DNA of 64,000 nucleotides, taken from assembly GCA_019116045.1 (NCBI GenBank), contig DXCK01000046.1:20549-84548 (forward strand), in the 5' to 3' direction. This document shows positions 8,924 through 16,268 of the stretch, one piece after another (the first letter of the stretch is position 1; the number at the start of each line of letters is the position of its first letter). Position numbers and translations under genes: made by a program. The stretch comes from Candidatus Bacteroides merdipullorum (GTDB lineage: Bacteria > Bacteroidota > Bacteroidia > Bacteroidales > Bacteroidaceae). Under the pieces are notes generated by a model that was not told where the DNA came from, did not search any database, and saw only the letters and a list, made by a program, of their open reading frames with translations.

Positions 8924-9209
8924 GGTTATTTCGTTTTTTTAGGTGATGCGTTATCATTTTTCGCATCTTGTTTGAGTATTATCGATTGTTTTCAACTTTG
9001 ATGTTGTGAGGCAAATATAACATTTATATTTATTAAATTACGAAATTTATTGGAAAAACTTTAATAAGACATATACTTTTTTAAAGAATTGGACTTTTTT
9101 TCTTTTTTACGTCAGCCATCAGGCGAGGCTTGTAATATTTTTGCCAAAAAGAAGTTTTTTCACTGTTAAGTAGCCGTTCATATTTATACTATAATGGAGA
9201 GTGAGGTAT

Positions 9210-9366
9210 CTGTCATTCTGAGCGAAGCCCGTAGGGCGTAGTCGAAGAATCTCACTACATGCACTACCCAAGGGAATCGTGTCTTTCGGGAGATGTTTCG
9301 ACTTCGCTTCACACCCCCTCTTACCTCCCCCGTTTGTCGGGGGAGAACAATGCTCAACATGACAGA
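9210..9366. repeat. Dispersed palindromic (MITE-like) element, copy A
   Basis: One end reads TCTGTCATTCTGAGCG and the other GCTCAACATGACAGA, so the ends are inverted copies. Internal words AGAATCTCACTA and GGGAGATGTTTCGACTTCG are shared with copies at 22953-23097 and 61366-61507. This copy carries an extra GC-rich hairpin (CTCCCCCGTTTGTCGGGGGAG) not seen in the other two. Confidence 0.75.
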
Positions 9367-9375
9367 TACACATCA

Positions 9376-9404
9376 TATAAACCAAATATCAACAACTACT
9401 TATT
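9376..9404. repeat. 29-nt sequence shared with 22863-22891
   Basis: TATAAACCAAATATCAACAA plus CTACTTATT here matches the sequence at 22863-22891 at 27 of 29 positions. Both lie beside a copy of the MITE-like element, one to its right and one to its left. Confidence 0.6.
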
Positions 9405-9511
9405 TTCTTGTTTGTTTGCGGGGAAATTTGTTCCGAAGAGAAGGGGAAAAAGAAAGGGAAAGGGGAAAAAAGAATGAGGGCGCTCGTCTTTGACGATACG
9501 CCCTCATTGTG

Positions 9512-9596
9512 TACCCGAAGCGGGACTTGAACCCGCACAGCCATTACTGGCCAAAGGATTTTAAGTCCTTCGTGTCTACCATTCCACCATCCGGGC
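9512..9596 (-). tRNA. tRNA-Leu (UAA)
   Basis: The minus strand folds as an 85-nt class II tRNA: acceptor GCCCGGA/TTCGGGT, anticodon stem AAGGA/TCCTT around the loop CTTAAAA (anticodon TAA), a long variable arm (TTTGGCCAGTAATGGCTG), and a TPsiC arm GCGGGTTCAAGTCCCGC. CCA is not encoded. It follows tRNA-Gly by 16 nt and probably shares its transcript. Confidence 0.95.
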
Positions 9597-9612
9597 AGCC
9601 TTATGAATAAAG

Positions 9613-9685
<73 letters not shown>

Positions 9686-9774
9686 AATGGCTTTTTATGT
9701 AGAACGGCTGCAAAGATAGGAAGTTTCCCTTTGCTGCGCAACTTTTTTTCTTGAAAAGTTCGGTTTAAGTTGCC

Positions 9775-11115
9775 TTACCTGTCCAGCAACGCCTTTTCCG
9801 CCTGCTCCATCCGTTCGAAATGGAAGCCTTCCATCGTCTGTTGCATCAGCGCGACGATGCGGTCGTTGCACAGGTTGCCGATGCTGCCTTCGTGCGTGTG
9901 GTGCACCTCTTTGACGGGTTTGAACTTGCCGGCCTCTATCTCCAAGCCCACTTTCTTGTAGGCATCGCGGAAGGGCATCCCTTCGCGCGCCAGGCGGTTC
10001 ACTTCTTCTACGCTGAAGATGGGGTCGTAGCGCGGGTCGTCCAGGATGTGGGTGTTCACCTTGATTTCGTGCATGATGTAGGTCGTCATTTGCAGGCAAT
10101 CTTTCAGCTCCTGGAAGGCCGGCAGGAAGACTTCTTTGATGATTTGCAAGTCGCGGAAGTAGCCCGACGGCAGGTTGTTGGCAATCATCATGATTTGCTG
10201 CGGCAACGTCTGCAGTTTGTTGCATTTGGCGCGTGTCAGCTCGAACACGTCGGGGTTCTTCTTGTGCGGCATGATGCTGGAACCCGTGGTGCAGTCGTCG
10301 GGCAACTTCACGAAGCCGAAGTTCTGGCTGTTGAACAGGCAAGCGTCGTAGGCCAGCTTTGACAGTGTTCCGGCGATGGTGGCCAAGGCGAAGGCCACGT
10401 TCCGCTCCATCTTGCCGCGCCCCATTTGGGCGTAGACCACGTTGTAGTTCATGGAGTCGAAACCTAACAGCTCCGTGGTCATCGTGCGGTTCAGTGGAAA
10501 CGACGAACCGTATCCGGCAGCCGAGCCCAGCGGATTGCGGTTGCACATCCGGAAGGCTGCTTGCAGGAACAACATGTCGTCTGCCAGACTTTCGGCATAG
10601 GCTCCGAACCATAGGCCGAAGGACGAAGGCATGGCCACCTGCAAGTGTGTGTAGCCCGGCATCAGCACGTCCTTATAGGCTTCGCTTTGCCGGATCAGCA
10701 CGCCGAACAGTTGTTCCACTGCCTCGGCAATTTCCTTGATTTGGGCACGGGTGAAAAGCTTCAGGTCCAGCAGCACCTGGTCGTTGCGCGACCGTCCGCT
10801 ATGTATCTTTTTTCCCATGTCGCCCAGCCGTCGTGTCAACATCAGCTCCACCTGCGAATGTACGTCTTCCACACCGTCTTCTATCACGAACTCTCCCCGT
10901 TCGGCTGTGGCATAGATGTTTTTCATCTCCGCCAGCAACGGCTTCAGTTCGTCGGCCGTCAGCAGGCCGATGCTTTCCAGCATGGTGATGTGGGCCATAG
11001 AACCCAATACGTCGTACTTGGCCAGATAGAGGTCCATCTCGCGATCACGCCCCACGGTGAAGCGTTCGATGTCTTTATTGATTTCTACGGATTTCTCCCA
11101 AAGCTTCAGAGCCAT
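9775..11115 (-). CDS. argH: Argininosuccinate lyase
   Basis: 446 aa, the expected length. It cleaves argininosuccinate to arginine and fumarate in the last step of arginine synthesis. The signature loop of the fumarase/aspartase superfamily, GSSIMPHKKNPDVFEL, contains the catalytic Ser. N-terminal features (VDIN-type start MALKLWEKSV, EDVHSQVE, KIHSGRSRNDQV) also fit. It is the last protein gene of a minus-strand series (prmC, recX, pyrE, SRPBCC, argH), 57 nt after the SRPBCC gene, and is followed by the two tRNA genes. Confidence 0.95.
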   Translation of the reverse strand: MALKLWEKSVEINKDIERFTVGRDREMDLYLAKYDVLGSMAHITMLESIGLLTADELKPLLAEMKNIYATAERGEFVIEDGVEDVHSQVELMLTRRLGDMGKKIHSGRSRNDQVLLDLKLFTRAQIKEIAEAVEQLFGVLIRQSEAYKDVLMPGYTHLQVAMPSSFGLWFGAYAESLADDMLFLQAAFRMCNRNPLGSAAGYGSSFPLNRTMTTELLGFDSMNYNVVYAQMGRGKMERNVAFALATIAGTLSKLAYDACLFNSQNFGFVKLPDDCTTGSSIMPHKKNPDVFELTRAKCNKLQTLPQQIMMIANNLPSGYFRDLQIIKEVFLPAFQELKDCLQMTTYIMHEIKVNTHILDDPRYDPIFSVEEVNRLAREGMPFRDAYKKVGLEIEAGKFKPVKEVHHTHEGSIGNLCNDRIVALMQQTMEGFHFERMEQAEKALLDR

Positions 11116-11172
11116 ATAAATGAAGAATGATGAATGAAGAATAATGATGCTTCTGTTTTCGTCCCCTGCTCC

Positions 11173-11586
11173 TTATTCGTAGGGAATCACGGCCAGCATG
11201 TCTGCCATCTTTTCCAGTCCTTCCTGCAATGGCTTTTGCACCATGGCCTTCATGAACGGGTTCAAGTCCATGCCTATGGTCAGTTTTATTTTACATTCCG
11301 TTTCTGCCACGGGCACAATCTGTATCCACAGGTTGAAAGGCAGGGGCGAAGAAGTAGTTCCGAATTTGATACACTTCTCCGGCTCACGCTCTACAATCTG
11401 CAGGGTGATGCGTCCCACCGGTGCTGCTTCGAAGCTCAACGAGTCGGCGTCGAAAGCCAATCCTTTTACTTTGTCTTCCGGGATGCGGTCTTTGATTTTT
11501 TCCAAATTGTTCAAATCCGACAATTTGGCATACACGGCCGCCTGTGGGGCGGACACGTGTTTGATGCTGCTTTCAAATTTGGTCAT
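11173..11586 (-). CDS. SRPBCC-fold (START-like) small protein
   Basis: 137 aa. The order FESSIKHVSAPQAAVYAKLSDLNNLEKIKDRIP, then alternating strands (GRITLQIVEREPEKCIKF, LWIQIVPVAETECKIKLTIGMDLNPFMK) and a long C-terminal helix (QKPLQEGLEKMADMLAVI) is typical of the helix-grip SRPBCC/polyketide-cyclase fold, which binds hydrophobic ligands. No specific ligand can be assigned. It starts 9 nt after pyrE ends, so the two are almost certainly cotranscribed. Confidence 0.8.
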   Translation of the reverse strand: MTKFESSIKHVSAPQAAVYAKLSDLNNLEKIKDRIPEDKVKGLAFDADSLSFEAAPVGRITLQIVEREPEKCIKFGTTSSPLPFNLWIQIVPVAETECKIKLTIGMDLNPFMKAMVQKPLQEGLEKMADMLAVIPYE

Positions 11587-11595
11587 TCGCGGTCT

Positions 11596-12234
11596 TTATT
11601 TGGCTGCGTCCCAGTGAGCGGGGTCTTTTCTCCATTCGTTCAGTGTCTCGATGTCTTGCTCTTCGATGTAGCCTGTGCGCAGGGCCACGTCCATCACTGC
11701 TTCGTAGTTGGTCAGGGTCACCAGCGGCACCTTGGCCTCTTTGAACGCTTTTTCAGCCACGGGGAAGCCGTAGGTGTAGGCAGCCACCATGCCGATGACT
11801 TCACAACCGTCGCGACGAATGGCATCGACTGCTTTCAGGCTGCTGCCGCCTGTCGATATGAGGTCTTCGACCACCACCACCTTCATGCCCGGGCGCAGTT
11901 CGCCTTCTATCAAATTTTCCAGACCGTGGTCTTTCGGCGTGGAGCGTACATAGACAAAGGGCAGATTCAATGCGTCGGCCACCAATGCTCCCTGCGGGAT
12001 GGCACCCGTTGCAACACCGGCGATGGCATCCACTTGCCCGAAACGTTCCAGAATCAGGCGTGTGATTTCTGTCTTCACAAAACTGCGGAGCGAGGGATAG
12101 GACAATGTCTTGCGGTTGTCGCAGTAGAAAGGCGACTTCCAGCCCGAAGCCCACGTGAACGGGTTGGCCGGTTGAATCTTAATAGCTTTGATTTTTAGTA
12201 GTTTCTCAGCGAACAGTCTTTCTAAGGTTTTCAT
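11596..12234 (-). CDS. pyrE: Orotate phosphoribosyltransferase
   Basis: Joins orotate to PRPP in pyrimidine synthesis. The PRPP-binding loop VVVVEDLISTGGSSLKAVDAI is intact, as is the substrate region WASGWKSPFYCDNRK. The ATG at 12234 (MKTLERLFAEKLLKIKAIK) gives 212 aa, normal for the family; the ORF track's 38-residue upstream extension is hydrophobic and unconserved-looking, and a -7 box TACTTTTG (minus, 12275-12268) lies within it, so the extension would be promoter DNA. Followed closely by the SRPBCC gene. Confidence 0.95.
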   Translation of the reverse strand: MKTLERLFAEKLLKIKAIKIQPANPFTWASGWKSPFYCDNRKTLSYPSLRSFVKTEITRLILERFGQVDAIAGVATGAIPQGALVADALNLPFVYVRSTPKDHGLENLIEGELRPGMKVVVVEDLISTGGSSLKAVDAIRRDGCEVIGMVAAYTYGFPVAEKAFKEAKVPLVTLTNYEAVMDVALRTGYIEEQDIETLNEWRKDPAHWDAAK

Positions 12235-12337
12235 AGCTAACCAAATGTTTAGTGGTAAAATCAACTGCAAAAGTATATAAATGGAATGATATAAGAAAAG
12301 AGTAAGACGATATTTTTTTTCAGCATGTTTATTTGTC

Positions 12338-12811
12338 TTACCATTCATCTTCGTCCACGCTCCCGATGCAGAGGCGGATGTCGTCGGCTGAAAAGCCTCG
12401 CCCTAATGCGAACCGGGTCAGCTTCGCGCGACATTCAAAGCCGTCGGTATTGTGAATACTTTTCTTTTTTGACTCCAGCAGGGCTTTCAAGGCGGCCAAG
12501 TATTCTTCGGTGTCTATCTCGGCCAGCAGCGGGCGGTAGATTGCCGGCTCTATGCGCTTTTGGCGCAGGGCCAGGTCGATTTTCAGTTTCCCCCACTTGG
12601 CAAAGCGGAATTTGTCTTGTATGAAAGCGCGGCTGTAACGTCTCTCGTCGATGAATTTGTCTTGCTCCAGCCGATCGGCAATCCGGTCGGCCATGTCGTG
12701 GGGCACCCCCTTGCGCACGAGTTTGTCGGTTACTTCGCTGCGGCAATGCTCGGCTTGCGCACAGTAAGCTTCCATGCGTTTCAGTTCTTTGTTCTCGTCA
12801 GTTTCGTTCAT
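12338..12811 (-). CDS. recX: Regulatory protein RecX
   Basis: 157 aa. RecX binds RecA filaments and limits recombinase activity. The three-helix repeats are visible: AYCAQAEHCRSEVTDKLVRKGVPHDMADRIADRL, then FIDERRYSRAFIQDKFRFAKWGKLKIDLALRQKRI, ending with FECRAKLTRFALGRGFSADDIRLCI. Its ATG overlaps the prmC stop (ATGA), implying translational coupling. recA itself is not in the window. Confidence 0.9.
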   Translation of the reverse strand: MNETDENKELKRMEAYCAQAEHCRSEVTDKLVRKGVPHDMADRIADRLEQDKFIDERRYSRAFIQDKFRFAKWGKLKIDLALRQKRIEPAIYRPLLAEIDTEEYLAALKALLESKKKSIHNTDGFECRAKLTRFALGRGFSADDIRLCIGSVDEDEW

Positions 12812-13674
12812 AGTTGTGAATGATATTTGTCAGAAACGGGCCGTCGGGCCATGGCGAAGCGGTCGTTTCCGCTCAAATCCTTTTCAACCCTTATGTCTGT
12901 GTAGCCTTGGCCTTCCAGCAGTGCCGCCATTTCGCGGCCGAATGTGCGGTTGATTTCAAAATATAGCCGGCCACCCGGTTGGAGCAATTTTTGTCCCAGT
13001 TGTGCAATGTGCCGATAAAAGAGAAGCGGGTCGTTGTCGGGTACGAAAAGCGCCCCGGCAGGCTCGTACAGCAGCACGTTGGGCGCCATGCCGGCCTCTT
13101 CGGATTCGGTCACGTAAGGCGGGTTGCTGACCAGGACGTCGAATCTCGTTGTCGCCTCTGGGTCGTGTGCCAGTACATCCTGCTGCCTGAACACGACGTC
13201 GGCTTCCAGCCGCTTGCTGTTGGCACGCGCCACAGCCAAGGCCGCCGGCGAGATGTCCCACGCCTCGACGTATGAACCCGGCACCTCCAAGGCCAGTGTG
13301 ACGGCAATGCACCCGCTGCCTGTGCCAATGTCCAGCACGTGCGCTCCCGGTGCGGTTTCTTTCAGCACACGTTCCACCAGCTCTTCTGTCTCCGGTCTCG
13401 GAATCAGCACGCCGGGGTCTACGCCGAAGTCGCGTCCCAGAAAACGGGCTTTCCCCTCTATGTATTGCAGGGGCTCGAAGCGCAACAAGCGTTGCACGAT
13501 GTCATCCAGTTGTTGCCCGGCTTCTGCGTCCGGACAGAGCGGCTCGTTCAGCACGTAACTTGTCGGCCGTTGTCCCATCATCTCGCAGCATACGATGCGT
13601 GCCAAGGCTGCCGCTTCGCGGTCGTCGTACTTGGCTTTCAATAGGTTACGCAGTTCGGCAGGGGTCAGGTTCAT
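12808..13674 (-). CDS. prmC: Release-factor N5-glutamine methyltransferase PrmC
   Basis: Methylates the GGQ glutamine of peptide release factors using SAM. The SAM motif VLDIGTGSGCIAVTLA and the catalytic NPPY (VLVSNPPYVTES) are both present, with the N-terminal helical domain (FEPLQYIEGKARFLGRDFGVDPGVLIPRPETEELVE). The ATG at 13674 (MNLTPAELRN) gives 288 aa; the ORF track's 90-residue upstream extension passes through a dispersed repeat and is rejected. A -7 box TACTTTTG reads on the minus strand at 13704-13697. Coupled to recX by a 4-nt overlap. Confidence 0.94.
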   Translation of the reverse strand: MNLTPAELRNLLKAKYDDREAAALARIVCCEMMGQRPTSYVLNEPLCPDAEAGQQLDDIVQRLLRFEPLQYIEGKARFLGRDFGVDPGVLIPRPETEELVERVLKETAPGAHVLDIGTGSGCIAVTLALEVPGSYVEAWDISPAALAVARANSKRLEADVVFRQQDVLAHDPEATTRFDVLVSNPPYVTESEEAGMAPNVLLYEPAGALFVPDNDPLLFYRHIAQLGQKLLQPGGRLYFEINRTFGREMAALLEGQGYTDIRVEKDLSGNDRFAMARRPVSDKYHSQL

Positions 13675-13821
13675 GCTGTTTCGGATTTTGTGGGCGCAAA
13701 AGTAATGTTTTTCTTTTAAATACTTCATCCTTCTTCTTTGAAATGTTTGGGGGCGGTTTCCCTTTCCGGCCGGACGCATGGGCGGAAGGGGGTGGATGAT
13801 AAATAATCTGTATACCGATAT

Positions 13822-13905
13822 GTTCCAAATACGTTCTTTGTTCGTGTCTATACACTCGAACTTGGTACGAGCCGGGTACGAGCCGGGTACGACCTTGGTC
13901 CCTGG
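13822..13905 (+). repeat. Dispersed TACGAGCCGGG repeat, copy 1
   Basis: A leader GTTCCAAATACG, then CACTCGAACTTGGTACGAGC and two and a half head-to-tail copies of an 11-nt unit (TACGAGCCGGG). The same leader-plus-units organisation is found at 28967-29048 (inverted) and 63324-63406. Confidence 0.8.
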
Positions 13906-14187
13906 GTGGCTCGAGAGAAGCAGGAAGGTAATAAATGCGTACAATTTGTGGCCTCGTGAGAAGCTTGGATTCGCTGTTGTGCAGTGTGGCAGGACGGTTA
14001 TAATGTTAAAAGACTGAATATTGCTTAATTTTTCATTGAATAATAGCGCCTATTATAAATTATATATGTATATTTGCAGTTGCAAAGAAAACATTGCATA
14101 CAAAGAAACAAATGGATATGAGTATGAGGGCGGTATTGAATGAAAAACGTTGTGTAACCGCAGGTAACACCGATAGGACTGGTTGTC

Positions 14188-14242
14188 GCAGATTTCGCGT
14201 CTGTGCAAATCGCTTTTATCTGTGTTGTCTGTGGTTGAATTT
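14188..14242. repeat. Short degenerate repeat patch (CTGTG words)
   Basis: CGCAGATTTCGCGTCTGTGC and ATCTGTGTTGTCTGTGGTTG are built from recurring (A)TCTGTG/CGCAGAT words. It resembles an intergenic repeat seen in Bacteroidetes genomes, but there is only one copy here, so family membership is recalled rather than shown. Confidence 0.35.
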
Positions 14243-14345
14243 TTTGTTTCGTCATCGGATACTGATATGTTAAAAACAGGAAAGTAATTTAATTTTTTAG
14301 GTTAAATGGGTGGAATTTATAATTTATAAACTAATTTTGCGTAAT

Positions 14346-14478
14346 TATTTTGCCGTGAGGCATGGATATGTCCCTGCGGTTTAGAGAAATCGTAGGGAAC
14401 AGAGGATTCCTCAGGGAGTCCTTGTCGTTTATTTGTTTTGTTTGCGTGAGGGTATATCGGTTGATATGCCCTCTTTTT
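14346..14478 (+). ncRNA. Candidate small RNA ending in an intrinsic terminator
   Basis: A -7 box TAATTTTG lies at 14332-14339, which predicts a start near 14346. Downstream, TCCCTGCGGTTT and AAATCGTAGGGA form a 12-bp hairpin with a 4-nt loop, GAGGATTCCTC can form a second small stem, and GAGGGTATATC/GATATGCCCTC followed by TTTTT forms a strong terminator. No clear -33 TTTG is seen. A 51-codon ORF crosses the region but runs through the terminator and looks accidental. Identity unknown. Confidence 0.5.
14448..14478 (+). terminator. Rho-independent terminator
   Basis: An 11-bp stem GAGGGTATATC (14448-14458) with GATATGCCCTC (14463-14473), one T-G wobble, a 4-nt loop GGTT, and TTTTT at 14474-14478. 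No protein gene on the plus strand ends upstream, which is why a non-coding transcript is proposed. Confidence 0.75.
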
Positions 14479-14741
14479 GTAGGTGCGTGTTCTTCGGATG
14501 CTGTGGAAGTCGTTTGAAGTCGTGTTGTGCCGTGTGAAGTTCTTTTCACGGATAAATGTAGCGTTGTTTTTTAATCCTTGTTTTGATACGGATAGGTACT
14601 TCGTTTGGTAGAATGGGAGGCGGAAGTGAAAAAGTAAGACGGATGTGCCTTCGATTTGGAATTATTTGTTTACATTTGTACGCACATTGCATTTGCTATG
14701 TGTCTAATTATGAGTATTAATTAATGAAACAAAGAAGAGAA

Positions 14742-15425
14742 ATGAAAAAAGGATTCTTGATCGGTATTTTAACAGTCTTTGCTTTGCTGCTTGTTGTAAA
14801 TGTAAGTGCTCAGGAACGCGCTTTGGGCAAAGACCGCAAGTCATTGCAGAAGTATGAAAAAGTGTTGAATAAAGATTTGAAGAAAAAAGCCTTGAAGGAG
14901 GCACGCAAGGAAGCCAAGCGCCTGACGAAAGAGGGATTCCGCACGCCTGTGGGCAAATTGCCGCTGGACAAGCAGATTGAGGACGCCTGGCAGAAGCAGG
15001 CAGAGCTGGATATGGAGGGAAATCCGTATTGGTATGTGGCATCTGCACGGGTGATTGCAGGCAACCAGTCGGCTGCCGTTTTGCAGGCTACGAATGCTGC
15101 CAAGATTGACCTGGTGGGACAGATACAGACTAAGGTCACTCAACTGATTGAGGAAAAAACCGCCAATGATGATATGGGGCAGGAAGAGGCTGCCAGCCTG
15201 AAGAGCATGGTGGCTACCAGCAAAAGCATTATCTCGGGGACGCTGGGACGTGTGCTGCCGCTGGTGGAAGTGTACAGAACGTTGCCCAACAAGAATGTGG
15301 AAGTGATGGTTACCATCGGTTGTACGGCTCAGATGACCAACGAGGCGGCTGTCAAGGCCATGCGTGAAGAGTTGGCCAATAAGTCGGAAGATCTGGCTAA
15401 GGAGTTGGATAAACTGGGCTACTAA
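14742..15425 (+). CDS. Exported LPP20-like protein
   Basis: About 227 aa from the ATG at 14742 (MKKGFLIGILTVFALLLVVNVSAQ, a clear signal peptide); the track's start adds six residues. A basic helical region follows (KALKEARKEAKRLTKEG). Residues about 95-215 resemble the LPP20 fold: YWYVASARVIAG, NAAKIDLVGQIQTKVTQLIEE, then strands LVEVYRTLPNKNVEVMVTIGC, ending in a helix. It opens a plus-strand trio of exported proteins, with the next gene 9 nt away. Function unknown. LPP20 assignment is by pattern only. Confidence 0.7.
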   Translation: MKKGFLIGILTVFALLLVVNVSAQERALGKDRKSLQKYEKVLNKDLKKKALKEARKEAKRLTKEGFRTPVGKLPLDKQIEDAWQKQAELDMEGNPYWYVASARVIAGNQSAAVLQATNAAKIDLVGQIQTKVTQLIEEKTANDDMGQEEAASLKSMVATSKSIISGTLGRVLPLVEVYRTLPNKNVEVMVTIGCTAQMTNEAAVKAMREELANKSEDLAKELDKLGY

Positions 15426-15434
15426 CAGAGGGTG

Positions 15435-16259
15435 ATGGAGAATTGTTGCGGCCTGATGGAAGTGCGCAGGTTGGCGAAATGGGTGCTTCTCTTGGCAATA
15501 ATGGCTTTTTCCGTGCCCCTGAATGCCCAGAAAATCGTGAAGGTGAAAAATGTGCAGGGACGCTGGCAGGTGAGTGATAACATTACCTTGAAAGAGGCGG
15601 AGGAACGAGCGTTGAACGAGGCCAAGAAAGAAGCTTTGCGGCGTGCCGGGGTGATGGAGAATGTCTGGTCTGTTTTTGGGCAAATTACCCAGGAAAGTGG
15701 GACTGAGTTTGAAGAGGCGTATTCGCAGATGAACATCTTGGCCATTGGAGGGATGGTAAATATTACCAAACAGAAAGTGGAAGAAGTGTGGGACACCGAT
15801 ACGCGCAGCTTGTACAAGGTGGTGACCATCGATGCCGAAGTGAAGAAGGACGATGAGGCTGACAAGGCGTATGCTTTGGAGGTGAGCGGGTTCTCGCCGG
15901 TCTATAAGGTGGGCGATTCGTTTACGTGTAAGTTGCGCGTGTTTGGGACTAATTCTTATTTGAAGTTTTTCTGGTTTGACAGTAATGGAGGCTCGCTGCT
16001 CTATCCCAATGATTACGAAGGCAATCAACAGTTGGAGGCGGGAAAGGAGTACCAGCTACCGTTTCATTATGGTGTGCAATATTTGATGGATAAGCAGTCT
16101 GCGGACAGTGGGAGCGAAAAGATTAACATGATGTGGGTGGCTACGAAAGATGATATTCCTTTTACGGGCGAAGTGACTTACGAGAATGTGTTAAAGTGGA
16201 TTTATGCCATCCCTAACAGCCGGCGTTGTGCACACTATGATATGGTGATGATAAAATAA
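15435..16259 (+). CDS. Exported FlgT-N/DUF4384-like protein
   Basis: About 274 aa. A signal peptide sits slightly inside the N-terminus (LAKWVLLLAIMAFSVPLNAQ). The first half has the Ala/Glu helix ITLKEAEERALNEAKKEALRRAGV followed by strands up to LYKVVTIDAEVKK, reminiscent of LPP20/FlgT N-terminal domains. The second half (VYKVGDSFTCKLRVFGTNSYLKFFWFDSNGGSLLYPND, LEAGKEYQLPF) fits DUF4384, which is often attached to kinases or caspase-like proteins in other bacteria. A GTG lies one codon before the ATG used. Middle gene of the trio; the next gene starts 9 nt later. Confidence 0.7.
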   Translation: MENCCGLMEVRRLAKWVLLLAIMAFSVPLNAQKIVKVKNVQGRWQVSDNITLKEAEERALNEAKKEALRRAGVMENVWSVFGQITQESGTEFEEAYSQMNILAIGGMVNITKQKVEEVWDTDTRSLYKVVTIDAEVKKDDEADKAYALEVSGFSPVYKVGDSFTCKLRVFGTNSYLKFFWFDSNGGSLLYPNDYEGNQQLEAGKEYQLPFHYGVQYLMDKQSADSGSEKINMMWVATKDDIPFTGEVTYENVLKWIYAIPNSRRCAHYDMVMIK

Positions 16260-16268
16260 CGATAGGAC

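Larger units (their letters stand above)
8924..9511. other. Gene-free interval with repeats
   Basis: About 590 nt without a credible gene. The part nearest the AraC gene (8924-9120) is AT-rich and holds its presumed promoter. 9210-9366 holds a dispersed palindromic element, 9376-9404 a 29-nt sequence repeated near 22.87 kb, and 9430-9480 a purine-rich (A/G) tract. ORFs in the track here run through the repeat or the tRNAs and are rejected. Confidence 0.7.
13675..14741. other. Gene-poor 1.07-kb interval
   Basis: No convincing protein gene. Contents: the prmC promoter region, a dispersed TACGAGCCGGG repeat (13822-13905), an AT-rich stretch, a short direct-repeat patch at about 14188-14242, a candidate small RNA with intrinsic terminator (14346-14478), and a -7 box TACATTTG at 14671-14678 for the following exported-protein operon. 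ORFs at 14025-14255 and 14331-14549 are not supported. Confidence 0.65.

Noticed and set aside
13822-13905. Possible CRISPR array from the repeated TACGAGCCGGG
   Set aside because: Units are 11 nt, head to tail, with no spacers; no cas genes in the window.
13675-13944. 90-residue N-terminal extension of PrmC in the ORF track
   Set aside because: It reads through the TACGAGCCGGG repeat (VVPGSYPARTKFE); a near-identical text occurs in unrelated ORFs at the other repeat copies.
14025-14549. ORFs 14025-14255 and 14331-14549 on the minus strand
   Set aside because: No recognisable features, low-complexity translation; the second is antisense to the proposed small RNA with its terminator.
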